A stretch of 64,000 nucleotides of DNA from Belliella calami (lineage in GTDB: Bacteria; Bacteroidota; Bacteroidia; Cytophagales; Cyclobacteriaceae). The position numbers and the translations under genes are program-made. The notes below the pieces were generated by a model that saw nothing but the letters and a program-made list of their open reading frames with translations, made no database searches and was not told the origin of the DNA. This document shows positions 52,348 through 60,775 of this stretch, piece by piece (position 1 is the stretch's first letter; each line of letters begins with the position of its first letter). The stretch is from contig NZ_JAKZGS010000012.1 in assembly GCF_022549695.1 (NCBI RefSeq), positions 62,001-126,000 on the forward strand, given 5' to 3'.

Positions 52348-52383
52348 GGGCTGTTGGAATTTTCCTTCAGCCCTTGTTTTTTC
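52348..52383 (+). terminator. Terminator of the susCD-GH16 operon
   Basis: GGGCTG and CAGCCC pair around 14 bases and are followed by a T-rich run. It overlaps the 3' end of the convergent DUF4199 gene. Confidence 0.8.
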
Positions 52384-52849
52384 TTGTAAAAATAGCCACA
52401 ACTAAAGTTGTGATCGTGCCTACAATTGGGGCGAAAAGGACGCTTTGGTATATATAATTTTCTAAGTTGAAGTATACCTTGGCTTCATCTTGAGTCATCT
52501 GTCCGGAGTTCACTGTGTATTCTATGATATTTGGGAAGTAATCGGGTGTGATGTACATGGTGGTCAAAAATTGAGAAATAGGAGTCAAAAGTGTGACGAA
52601 TAGCGTAATGATCAGTCCTGAATAAACTCCCTGTAAGTAAGTCATTTGTCCTTTGTAGTGATTTTTTCTTTTATCCAAGAGTGCAAAAATGTATATAGCA
52701 ATAGAAGGAATGGCGACTATATTTGTGTAGATAGCATGCTTGGATATAAACCTGTCATGAAGTCCAAAAGACTTTTCCAACAATACCCAAACCAATCCCA
52801 TTAGGATAAAAATCACAGCCCATTTAAGTTCAATTTTTAGATTATTCAT
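52367..52849 (-). CDS. DUF4199 membrane protein
   Basis: The 160-residue protein has about four transmembrane segments (WAVIFILMGLVWVLLEKSF, IVAIPSIAIYIFALLD, GVYSGLIITLFVTLLTPISQ, FAPIVGTITTLVVAIFTRKN) and the DUF4199-like KNHYKGQMTYLQGVYSGLII. No activity is known for the family. It is convergent with the GH16 gene and its 3' end overlaps that operon's terminator. It stands alone. Confidence 0.85.
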   Translation of the reverse strand: MNNLKIELKWAVIFILMGLVWVLLEKSFGLHDRFISKHAIYTNIVAIPSIAIYIFALLDKRKNHYKGQMTYLQGVYSGLIITLFVTLLTPISQFLTTMYITPDYFPNIIEYTVNSGQMTQDEAKVYFNLENYIYQSVLFAPIVGTITTLVVAIFTRKNKG

Positions 52850-53034
52850 ATCATTGACATTTTTATGTGTGGAGTATTATAAAAATACAAATAATTGGAG
52901 TTATAAAATCAGTAATTTTAAAAGTATTCTATTGTTTGGGAAATCGTGTGACATGAGAGAGTCAGTTTCATGTTTCTGTAGATAATACCTATATTTCTGC
53001 AATTGAAAATTTTAAACGGATAATTAATAAAAAA

Positions 53035-54723
53035 ATGAAATTTCTTTCAGCTCAGGTAACATTGTTATTGAAAAACAAACCGGATCGTAGGAACCTGAAA
53101 ATTCTTTTTAAGTTTATTTTGGTTCTTTTTGTAATGATAACTGTCTTTTCTATCATCTTTCACTTTTTGATGATTCAAGAAGGACAATCTTTCACATTTA
53201 TCACAGGTTTTTATTGGACTTTGACTGTAATGTCCACTTTGGGTTTTGGAGATATTACTTTTCATAGTGATGCAGGTAGATTGTTCTCCATTATTGTGTT
53301 GTTGTCGGGGATGTTGTTTTTATTGGTTTTGTTCCCATTTACTTTTATCAACTTTTTTTATTCTCCATGGATGAAGGCGCAAGAACAAGCTAAAGTGCCG
53401 AGTGAGCTACCTAACAATACCCGTGGGCATGTAATATTGACACGTTACGGTCCAGTGACAGAGGCATTGATCAAAAAGCTCAATAGATTCAATTATAAAT
53501 ATGTTGTCTTGGTAGAGGACTTTGCAGAAGGATTGCGCTTGCGAGAATTGGGGATAAAGGTAATGTTGGGTAGTTTGGTAGATCCTGAAGCATATAAAGC
53601 AGCAAGGGTAGAAAAAGCCGCACTTGTAGCTACGACCGAATCTGATGTGTTGAACACCAACGTAGCATTTACGGTTAGGGGGATTTCGAAAACAGTCCCT
53701 ATTATTTCAACTTGTAGTTTTGAGCACTCGGATGATATCCTCAAACTGGCAGGGAGTAATCATGTGCTTCATTTGGGTGAAATTATGGGTTTGTTTCTTT
53801 CCCGCCGTGCCAATGGTGGGGATGCACGTGCTCATGTAATTGGTCGATTTGATGAGCTGCAGATAGCTGAGGCCATGGTGACAGGTTCTTCCTTGGTTGG
53901 TCAAAAACTCAGAGAAACCAATCTAAGGCAAGAAATTGGAGTAAGTGTGGTAGGTGTTTGGGAAAGAGGGAAATTCGAATCTCCTCAACCTGATACTTTG
54001 ATCTCAGCAAGTACAGTTCTGGTTTTAGCTGGTTCAAAAGAACAAATAAACAGCTACAATGAAGCCCACGGGGTCAAATCAGAGTTTAATTCTCCTGTGA
54101 TAATAATCGGTGGAGGGAGAGTAGGGAGGGCTACAGGAAGGGCCTTGGCAAAGCGAAATATTGATTATAGAATAGTAGAAAAAGATGTTTCAAGGATTTT
54201 TGATCGAGAAAAAACTGTTTTTGGAGATGCAGCAGAGTTTGAAATTCTAAAAATTGCAGGGATAAATGACTCTCCCTGCGTGATCATTACTACCCATGAT
54301 GACGATGTCAATGTATATCTAACTATTTATTGTAGAATGTTGAGGCCAGATATCCAGATTATTACAAGATCTACTTTGGAGCGGAATTTGGGGACGATGC
54401 ATAGAGCTGGTTCTGATTTTGTAATGTCTTATGCTTCTATGGGTGCCAATACTATCTTGAATTTGCTACAAAGGTCAGATATATTGATGGTAGCTGAAGG
54501 ACTTGACCTGATAAAGGTGAGGGTTCCAAAGAAATTGGAGGGTAAATCAATTATGGAATCTTCAATCAGAAAAGAAACAGGATGTACCGTGATCGGTATT
54601 AGGAATGAAGTTTCAATACAAATCAATCCTGAACCAGAAACCATTTTGAAGAGAAGTTTTGAGATAATCTTAATTGGTACGGTGGAATCTGAAAATAAAT
54701 TTTTTGAAATCTATGGTAAGTAG
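53035..54723 (+). CDS. Potassium channel protein with two RCK (TrkA-N/TrkA-C) units
   Basis: The 562-residue protein has two transmembrane helices (about 25-46 and 86-108) around a pore loop with the selectivity filter TLGFGD (68-73), GFG replacing the more common GYG. Two regulatory RCK units follow. The first has HVILTRYGPVTEALIKKL and VALVATTESDVLNTNVAF-type nucleotide-binding segments. The second has VIIIGGGRVGRATGRALAKR and CVIITTHDDDVNVYLT, a clear GxGxxG fold. TrkA-C domains lie after each. It resembles MthK-like channels with tandem RCK domains in one chain. Ligand could be a nucleotide or divalent cation; that is not visible. Confidence 0.9.
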   Translation: MKFLSAQVTLLLKNKPDRRNLKILFKFILVLFVMITVFSIIFHFLMIQEGQSFTFITGFYWTLTVMSTLGFGDITFHSDAGRLFSIIVLLSGMLFLLVLFPFTFINFFYSPWMKAQEQAKVPSELPNNTRGHVILTRYGPVTEALIKKLNRFNYKYVVLVEDFAEGLRLRELGIKVMLGSLVDPEAYKAARVEKAALVATTESDVLNTNVAFTVRGISKTVPIISTCSFEHSDDILKLAGSNHVLHLGEIMGLFLSRRANGGDARAHVIGRFDELQIAEAMVTGSSLVGQKLRETNLRQEIGVSVVGVWERGKFESPQPDTLISASTVLVLAGSKEQINSYNEAHGVKSEFNSPVIIIGGGRVGRATGRALAKRNIDYRIVEKDVSRIFDREKTVFGDAAEFEILKIAGINDSPCVIITTHDDDVNVYLTIYCRMLRPDIQIITRSTLERNLGTMHRAGSDFVMSYASMGANTILNLLQRSDILMVAEGLDLIKVRVPKKLEGKSIMESSIRKETGCTVIGIRNEVSIQINPEPETILKRSFEIILIGTVESENKFFEIYGK

Positions 54724-54786
54724 TCCGTTTTTTGCATTTGTGGAAAAGTCATGGCTTTATATTCAAATTAAAAAGGAATAAAACGC

Positions 54787-54794
54787 TATCTTTG
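54787..54794 (+). promoter_or_regulatory. -7 box for the surface-sugar genes
   Basis: TATCTTTG fits TAnnTTTG, 21 bases before the glycosyltransferase start. No clear -33 element is at the right spacing. Confidence 0.45.
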
Positions 54795-54815
54795 AAGTTT
54801 TAACACAGAAATTTA

Positions 54816-55973
54816 ATGCCGAAATTAATTCGAATAACAACTGTCCCTATATCACTCAAACTTTTGCTTTCTGGACAGATGAAATTTATGAAGGATGCAG
54901 GTTGGGAAGTGCTGATGGTGAGTGCTGATGGAAGAGAGATTCAAGAAATCACCAAAAAGGAAGAGTCACCCCACCACATCATTCCATTTACAAGAAGTAT
55001 TACCCCATTTTGGGATTTATACTGCCTCTGGTTACTGTTCAAGCTTTTCAGAAAAGAAAAGCCAGACATAGTCCATACCCATACTCCAAAAGCAGGTTTG
55101 CTTGGTATGATTGCAGCCAAGTTTGCTGGAGTCAAAATTAGGATCCATACTGTGGCAGGGATGCCTTATATGGCAGCTGATAAAAACAAGAAAAGCCTTT
55201 TGATGAAAGCCGAGAAGTGGACGTTTAGTTACGCTACCGAAGTTTGGCCTAATTCAGAATCTCTCCAAAAATTTATTTTGTCTGAGAAATTGGTGGATTC
55301 TTCAAAAGTAAGAATCGTTGGATCAGGCTCTAGCAATGGGGTAGACCTCAATGTTTTCAATAGGCAGTCTTTAAAAGAAAATCATCTAGTAGCAGCGACG
55401 ATGCGGATTTTGCCAGGTGAAAATGAGTTTATAATCCTTGGGGTTGGTAGATTGGTAAAAGATAAGGGGATAGAGGATTTGGTGAAGGCGTTTTTGTCAT
55501 CCAAGATTGTCAACAAATCGAAACTTGTTCTTTTGGGCTCCTTTGAGCAGGATTTGGATCCAATAGATGATCAAATCTTGAGACAGATTCAAGACCATCC
55601 AAAAATCATACAAATAGAATGGACAGATCATGTGTCCCATTATATGGCCATTTCGGATATTTTGGTTCATGCTTCCCATAGAGAAGGTTTTCCGAATGTT
55701 CTTTTGGAGGCGGCGGCAATGCAGTTGCCTATCATTTGCTCAAATATTATTGGCAATAAAGACATCGTGAATGATAGAAAATCAGGGTTGATGTTTCCTG
55801 TCGGCAAAACTGATGTCATCAAAGATGCATTGGAGTTTGCATTCGTCAAAAGAGAATTCATGCAAGGTTTGGCAGACAATCTTTATCATGAAGTAATCGC
55901 AAAATATGATAGGAAGATCATGCATCAAAACATTTTGAAGCAATATTACAGACATTTGGAGGGAGAGGCTTGA
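54816..55973 (+). CDS. Glycosyltransferase family 4
   Basis: The 385-residue protein has the GT-B fold of family 4. The N-terminal domain contains DIVHTHTPKAGLLGMIAAK and HTVAGMPYMAADK; the C-terminal domain opens with GVGRLVKDKGIEDLVKAF and has HASHREGFPNVLLEAAAM with the two Glu of the EX7E motif, which binds the nucleotide sugar phosphate. It probably adds a sugar to a lipid-linked precursor of capsule, LPS or exopolysaccharide. It is followed by a UDP-glucuronate epimerase-like gene and rfbB, so it is part of a sugar locus whose other members are outside the window or elsewhere. Confidence 0.9.
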   Translation: MPKLIRITTVPISLKLLLSGQMKFMKDAGWEVLMVSADGREIQEITKKEESPHHIIPFTRSITPFWDLYCLWLLFKLFRKEKPDIVHTHTPKAGLLGMIAAKFAGVKIRIHTVAGMPYMAADKNKKSLLMKAEKWTFSYATEVWPNSESLQKFILSEKLVDSSKVRIVGSGSSNGVDLNVFNRQSLKENHLVAATMRILPGENEFIILGVGRLVKDKGIEDLVKAFLSSKIVNKSKLVLLGSFEQDLDPIDDQILRQIQDHPKIIQIEWTDHVSHYMAISDILVHASHREGFPNVLLEAAAMQLPIICSNIIGNKDIVNDRKSGLMFPVGKTDVIKDALEFAFVKREFMQGLADNLYHEVIAKYDRKIMHQNILKQYYRHLEGEA

Positions 55974-56004
55974 ATCAAATAGTTAATTATCTAATTTTAA
56001 GAAT

Positions 56005-57057
56005 ATGAAATATTTTATCACTGGGACTGCCGGATTTATCGGATTTCACCTTACAAATGCCTTGATTAAAAGAGGTGATGAGGTTTTTGGAGTAGATAAC
56101 ATCAACGACTATTATGACGTGAACTTGAAGTATAATCGACTTGAAGAGGCAGGGATAAGTAAGGAAGAAGTCGCATTCGGAAAGGTAGTAAAGTCAAAAA
56201 AACTTCAAGGTTACTCCTTTATGCAATTGGACATTGCTGACAAAAACCAATTGTTGGATATTTTTAAAAATGAAAATATTGATGTTGTGGTAAATCTTGC
56301 GGCTCAAGCAGGAGTAAGGTACTCATTGGAAAATCCCGATGCATATATTCAGGCAAATATTCAAGGTTTCTTGAATATACTGGAAGCTTGCCGTGCCTAC
56401 CCTGTGAAGCATCTGGTGTATGCATCATCGAGCTCAGTATATGGATCCAATACCAAGATGCCATTTGCTACTACAGACAATGTTGACCATCCGGTCAGCC
56501 TTTATGCCACTACAAAAAAGGCTAACGAACTGATGGCGCATACCTATAGCCATCTGTTTGGAATCCCAACTACGGGCTTAAGATTTTTCACAGTATATGG
56601 GCCTTGGGGAAGACCAGACATGGCTTTGTTTCTTTTCGCTGATGCGATTGACAACGGGAGAGCAATCAAAGTTTTCAATCATGGGAAAATGAAGCGGGAT
56701 TTCACCTATGTGGATGATATTGTGGAGGGCATCGTGAGAGTTTCTGATAAGCCGGCTTCAGCAAATCAAAATTGGAAAGGTGACAATCCTGACCCAGGAA
56801 GTTCGCAAGCACCGTATAAAGTGTATAACATCGGAAATAGCAATCCAGTAGAATTGATGGATTATATAAAGGCATTGGAAAAGGCGATGGGCAAAATTGC
56901 AGAAAAAGAAATGTTACCAATACAGCCAGGAGATGTTCCAGCCACTTTTGCAGATGTAAGTGATTTGGTAAGGGACACAGGTTATTGTCCCAATACTTCA
57001 GTAGAAGAGGGAGTGGCGAAATTTTTCGATTGGTATAATACATATTTCAAAAAATAA
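56005..57057 (+). CDS. NAD-dependent epimerase, UDP-glucuronate 4-epimerase-like
   Basis: The 350-residue short-chain dehydrogenase has GTAGFIGFHL (7-16) for NAD binding, the SSSSVYGSNTKMPF catalytic Ser region and YATTKKAN with the Tyr-x-x-x-Lys pair. VDNINDYYDVNLKYNRL and RFFTVYGPWGRPDMALFLF are typical of the enzymes that interconvert UDP-glucuronate and UDP-galacturonate. It would supply acidic sugars for a surface polysaccharide. It is 31 bases after the glycosyltransferase gene and 34 before rfbB, a likely operon. Confidence 0.9.
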   Translation: MKYFITGTAGFIGFHLTNALIKRGDEVFGVDNINDYYDVNLKYNRLEEAGISKEEVAFGKVVKSKKLQGYSFMQLDIADKNQLLDIFKNENIDVVVNLAAQAGVRYSLENPDAYIQANIQGFLNILEACRAYPVKHLVYASSSSVYGSNTKMPFATTDNVDHPVSLYATTKKANELMAHTYSHLFGIPTTGLRFFTVYGPWGRPDMALFLFADAIDNGRAIKVFNHGKMKRDFTYVDDIVEGIVRVSDKPASANQNWKGDNPDPGSSQAPYKVYNIGNSNPVELMDYIKALEKAMGKIAEKEMLPIQPGDVPATFADVSDLVRDTGYCPNTSVEEGVAKFFDWYNTYFKK

Positions 57058-57091
57058 AGATCAGATAATCTAACCTTTAACTAATCATATA

Positions 57092-58138
57092 ATGTCTAAA
57101 AGTATTTTAATCACCGGAGGGGCAGGATTTATAGGGAGTCACGTTGTGCAGCTTTTTGTAGAAAAGTATCTTGACTATAAAATTATAAACCTGGACTGCT
57201 TGACTTATGCAGGAAACTTAGAGAATCTAAAAGAGGTCGAAAATGCCTCGAATTATATTTTCGAGAAAGTAAATCTTTTGGACGTTGACGAATTAAGGCG
57301 GGTTTTTGAGGTTCATCAGGTCACTGATGTCATTCACCTTGCAGCAGAATCCCATGTAGATAGATCCATCTCTGATCCACTAGCATTTGTAAATACTAAT
57401 GTGATCGGAACGGTGAATTTGCTGAATGTGGCAAAGACCTATTGGAGAGATCTTCAAGACCATCTTTTTTATCATGTTTCTACAGATGAAGTTTATGGCT
57501 CCTTAGATCATGGTGGTTTTTTTACTGAAACGACTCCTTATGACCCCCAGTCTCCATATTCAGCTTCCAAAGCAGCTTCGGACCATTTCGTGAGAGCCTA
57601 TTCAAATACCTATGGGATGAAAACAGTCATCACGAATTGTTCCAATAACTATGGTCCAAATCAATTTCCTGAAAAATTGATTCCACTTTGTATCCATAAC
57701 ATCAAAAACAATAGACCACTTCCAGTATATGGCAAAGGAGAAAATATAAGAGATTGGCTATTTGTAGTAGATCACGCTAGGGCAATTGATATGGTATTTC
57801 ATAAGGGGAAAGTTGGAGAAACTTACAATGTCGGGGGATTCAACGAATGGAAAAACATCGATATCGTGAAATTGCTTTGTCAAAAAATGGATGAAAAGTT
57901 GGGTAGGGAAACTGGGTCTTCAGAGAAGCTGATAACCTATGTCACAGATCGTGCAGGGCACGACATGCGTTATGCAATAGATGCCAGCAAAATCCAAAAT
58001 GAACTGGGCTGGGAGCCAAGCTTACAGTTTGAAGAAGGTATTTCAAAGACGATAGATTGGTATTTGGACAATGAAGATTGGCTGAATAGTGTAACATCAG
58101 GGGATTACCAGAAGTACTACCAAGAGCGCTACAAATGA
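57092..58138 (+). CDS. rfbB: dTDP-glucose 4,6-dehydratase
   Basis: The enzyme makes dTDP-4-keto-6-deoxyglucose, precursor of rhamnose and other deoxysugars. The 348-residue protein has GGAGFIGSHV (8-17), LAAESHVDRSI, the STDEVYGSL region with the catalytic Asp-Glu pair, and YSASKAASDHFVRAY with Tyr and Lys. NVGGFNEWKNIDIV follows, then the family-typical DRAGHDMRYAIDASKI. No rfbA, rfbC or rfbD is in the window, so those are elsewhere. It lies directly downstream of the epimerase gene. Confidence 0.95.
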   Translation: MSKSILITGGAGFIGSHVVQLFVEKYLDYKIINLDCLTYAGNLENLKEVENASNYIFEKVNLLDVDELRRVFEVHQVTDVIHLAAESHVDRSISDPLAFVNTNVIGTVNLLNVAKTYWRDLQDHLFYHVSTDEVYGSLDHGGFFTETTPYDPQSPYSASKAASDHFVRAYSNTYGMKTVITNCSNNYGPNQFPEKLIPLCIHNIKNNRPLPVYGKGENIRDWLFVVDHARAIDMVFHKGKVGETYNVGGFNEWKNIDIVKLLCQKMDEKLGRETGSSEKLITYVTDRAGHDMRYAIDASKIQNELGWEPSLQFEEGISKTIDWYLDNEDWLNSVTSGDYQKYYQERYK

Positions 58139-58303
58139 GATTACTGAAATCCAAATTTTCCAATTTGCATTAGCAAACGGCAAAAATGGAGACGCTAACA
58201 TTTATGAATTTTCCTGAATTGAAAGCTCTAATTCCTAGATATTTTATCAACGGTTTTATGGCAAATGGATTTTGGATTATTTTAGCAAAAAAACCTAAAT
58301 AAT

Positions 58304-60166
58304 ATGATTAAGAGATTAAGGTTTGCCGTTGGTGTTCTTTCCCTAATGGGGATTGCTACATTGACACATGCGCAAAAAGACCGCTTTCAGCAGAAAGTGA
58401 AATATGATATGGATGTGAAAATGGATGTTGTGAAAAATCAATATACCGGCACACAGAAGCTTCATTATACAAACAATTCACCTGATACGTTGGATAGGGC
58501 ATTCTATCATTTGTACTACAATGCTTTTCAGCCAAACAGTATGATGGATGTAAGATCAAGAACCATAGCCGATCCAGATAGGAGAGTTAGGGATAGGATT
58601 CAAAACCTTACTCCTGAGGAGTATGGAATATTAGAAGTCAAATCTTTGAAAATGAATGGTAAAATCGTTGATTTTGATCATGAAGAGACGATTCTCGAAG
58701 TAAGCCTTGCAGATCCAATTCTTCCGGGAGAGACTGTTGTATTTGACATGGAATTTTTTGGTCAAGTTCCACTTCAAGTAAGAAGAGCAGGGAGAGATAA
58801 TGCCGAGGGGATCCGCTACTCAATGTCTCAATGGTATCCAAAAATGGCCGCCTATGATGTAAGAGGATGGCATGCAAATCCATACATCGGAAGAGAGTTT
58901 TATGGGAATTTTGGAGATTTCGACGTGAAGATCACGATTGACAAAGATTACCTTTTGGGAGGAACTGGATATCTGGAAAATGCAAATCAGATAGGTAAAG
59001 GATATGAAGATGAAGGAGTGAAAGTTCCAGCAACAAAATCAAAGGAATTGACATGGCATTTCACTGCTCCAAACGTGCATGATTTCATGTGGGCAGCTGA
59101 TCCAAAGTACACCTTGGTAAAGAAACAGATGGAAAATGGTCCAATGGTTCATTTGCTATATGTGAAAGATGAAAAGACGGAAGAGAATTGGGGGAAATTG
59201 ATGCAGTACACGATTGATGCTATTGAGTATTGTAGTGAGAATTTTGGTAAGTATCCTTACGATCAATATTCAGTAATACAAGGTGGTGATGGAGGGATGG
59301 AATATCCTATGGCCACTTTGATCACTGGCCACAGAAACCTAAGAAGTTTGGTTGGTGTGACAGTTCACGAATTGATACACAGCTGGTACTATGGTGTACT
59401 GGGATTCAACGAATCATCAGAACCATGGCTAGATGAAGGTTTTACCACTTGGGGAACAAGCGTGGTGATGGATGCGGTGTTTGAAAAAGACCCTGATTTT
59501 GTTCATAACGGAAGTTATAGATCATATTTTAGACTGGCAGGAGCTGGTTACGAAGAGCCTTTGACGACACATGGTGACCATTATAATTTGAATTCTGCAT
59601 ATGGGCCAGGTACCTACAACAAAGGCGCGGTGTTCGTAGAGCAAATGTCTTATGTAGTCGGAAAAGAAAATTTTGACAAAGCATTGCTGAGGCTTTGGAA
59701 CGATTTCCAATACAAACACCCTAATGGCAATGACGTGATCAGGACTTTTGAAAAAGTCAGTGGTTTGGAGTTGGATTGGTATTATGATTACTTTATTGCA
59801 TCTACTAAGCAAATAGATTATGGTGTCAAGGCTGTGGAAGCTGCTGGAAATGATACCAAAATCACATTAGAACGCAAGGGAATGATGCCTATGCCTCTTG
59901 ATGTGGTAGTTACATATCAAGATGGATCGCAAGAATTGATATACTTACCATTGGTAATCCAAAGAGGAGAGAAGCCAGAAGAATCAGGTATGCCTAAAAG
60001 AGTTTTGACACAAAAGTGGCCTTGGACGGACTACACTACTGAAGTGAAATTAGCAAGACCTATTTCAGAAGTCAAAAGTGTAGAAATCGATCCAAGTATG
60101 AGAATGGCCGATGTGGATAGAGATAACAACAAACTGGAAGTGTCTGTGGAAATGGAGAAGAAGTAA
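58304..60166 (+). CDS. M1-family metallopeptidase (aminopeptidase N-like)
   Basis: The 620-residue exported enzyme has a signal peptide (MIKRLRFAVGVLSLMGIATL then THAQ). The zinc site is HELIH (355-359) followed 19 residues later by Glu378 in PWLDEGF, the gluzincin pattern. The substrate motif GGDGGMEYPMATL (328-340) stands in place of the classic GAMEN. M1 enzymes remove N-terminal residues from peptides; this one probably works in the periplasm or outside the cell. It has no operon partner. A 165-base gap lies before it and a clear terminator after it. Confidence 0.93.
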   Translation: MIKRLRFAVGVLSLMGIATLTHAQKDRFQQKVKYDMDVKMDVVKNQYTGTQKLHYTNNSPDTLDRAFYHLYYNAFQPNSMMDVRSRTIADPDRRVRDRIQNLTPEEYGILEVKSLKMNGKIVDFDHEETILEVSLADPILPGETVVFDMEFFGQVPLQVRRAGRDNAEGIRYSMSQWYPKMAAYDVRGWHANPYIGREFYGNFGDFDVKITIDKDYLLGGTGYLENANQIGKGYEDEGVKVPATKSKELTWHFTAPNVHDFMWAADPKYTLVKKQMENGPMVHLLYVKDEKTEENWGKLMQYTIDAIEYCSENFGKYPYDQYSVIQGGDGGMEYPMATLITGHRNLRSLVGVTVHELIHSWYYGVLGFNESSEPWLDEGFTTWGTSVVMDAVFEKDPDFVHNGSYRSYFRLAGAGYEEPLTTHGDHYNLNSAYGPGTYNKGAVFVEQMSYVVGKENFDKALLRLWNDFQYKHPNGNDVIRTFEKVSGLELDWYYDYFIASTKQIDYGVKAVEAAGNDTKITLERKGMMPMPLDVVVTYQDGSQELIYLPLVIQRGEKPEESGMPKRVLTQKWPWTDYTTEVKLARPISEVKSVEIDPSMRMADVDRDNNKLEVSVEMEKK

Positions 60167-60189
60167 TTAGCTTTCTGTTTTATAAAAAG

Positions 60190-60227
60190 AAGCCGTAGAT
60201 GAATCATAATCTACGGCTTTATTTTTT
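60190..60227 (+). terminator. Terminator after the M1 peptidase gene
   Basis: AGCCGTAGAT and ATCTACGGCT form a perfect 10-bp stem with an 8-base loop, followed by a T-rich tail. Confidence 0.93.
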
Positions 60228-60251
60228 TGTTTGAAGTGAAATAATCATATT

Positions 60252-60404
60252 ATGACTATCCACCGCTTTCTTGTACGTAACCAAACAATAGATGGTCGGA
60301 TGAACGATTTGTGGTTCTGTTGACAGTGAACTGTTGTATGCTGACGAGTATCCGCAACTTACAAAGCTACTTATTACCTAACGTGCAACATTGCGGATAC
60401 TCAT
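60252..60404. mobile_element. MITE-like element, copy 2, with terminal inverted repeats and 9-bp target duplication
   Basis: The 153-base element again begins ATGACTATCC and ends GGATACTCAT and shares most of its sequence with copy 1, including GTCGGATGAACGATTTGTGG and the inner hairpin GAGTATCCGCAA / TTGCGGATACTC. AATCATATT precedes it (60243-60251) and recurs after one extra A (60406-60414), a different 9-base duplication from copy 1. It sits between two terminators in a 331-base gap (60167-60497) with no gene. Confidence 0.87.
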
Positions 60405-60445
60405 AAATCATATTCAATTAAAATTGAATTGAATTCAGTAATCAT

Positions 60446-60477
60446 AAAAAAAGGCAATCATTTGATTGCCTTTTTTT
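60446..60477. terminator. Bidirectional terminator
   Basis: GGCAATC and GATTGCC form a 7-bp stem with a four-base loop, between an A run and a T run, so it can act on both strands. On the minus strand it ends the histone-like gene. Confidence 0.88.
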
Positions 60478-60497
60478 ATGATTACATGATGCTAGGA

Positions 60498-60674
60498 TCA
60501 GCCAGCATTCTTTTTATCTTGAACTTCCTTACGAATATCCTGCGCCAAAGTCTTAAGGTCTTGCATTCCTTTTCTTACTCTTGTGCCGGCAGCTTGGTTG
60601 CCTTTATCGTAGAATTTTTCGAAGTCACCTTCAAGACCCATTACAAGATCTTTAATTTCGCTAAATTTGCTCAT
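60498..60674 (-). CDS. Histone H1-like DNA-binding protein (58 residues)
   Basis: This small gene reads MSKFSEIKDLVMGLEGDFEK, then FYDKGNQAAGTRVRKGMQDL and KTLAQDIRKEVQDKKNAG. The GTRVRKGMQDLKTLAQDIR segment with its Lys/Arg pattern matches the short histone H1-like (Hc1-related) proteins found widely in Bacteroidota, thought to bind nucleic acid and act in nucleoid organisation. The ATG at 60674-60672 starts the family-typical N-terminus. The gene ends 21 bases before a bidirectional terminator. It is well supported by the family match in spite of its size. Confidence 0.88.
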   Translation of the reverse strand: MSKFSEIKDLVMGLEGDFEKFYDKGNQAAGTRVRKGMQDLKTLAQDIRKEVQDKKNAG

Positions 60675-60775
60675 AGTAAAAATTGATTTTAAGGTTGATG
60701 ATAAGTTTATTTTTTGTTCAATATATGCAAAATGTTTATAAAAGAACAGTTTAAAGCTATTTTTTGAGGTTTTTT

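Noticed and set aside
60429-60686. 85-residue plus-strand frame across the terminator
   Set aside because: It runs through the bidirectional terminator and the reverse strand of the histone-like gene, which is the supported gene.
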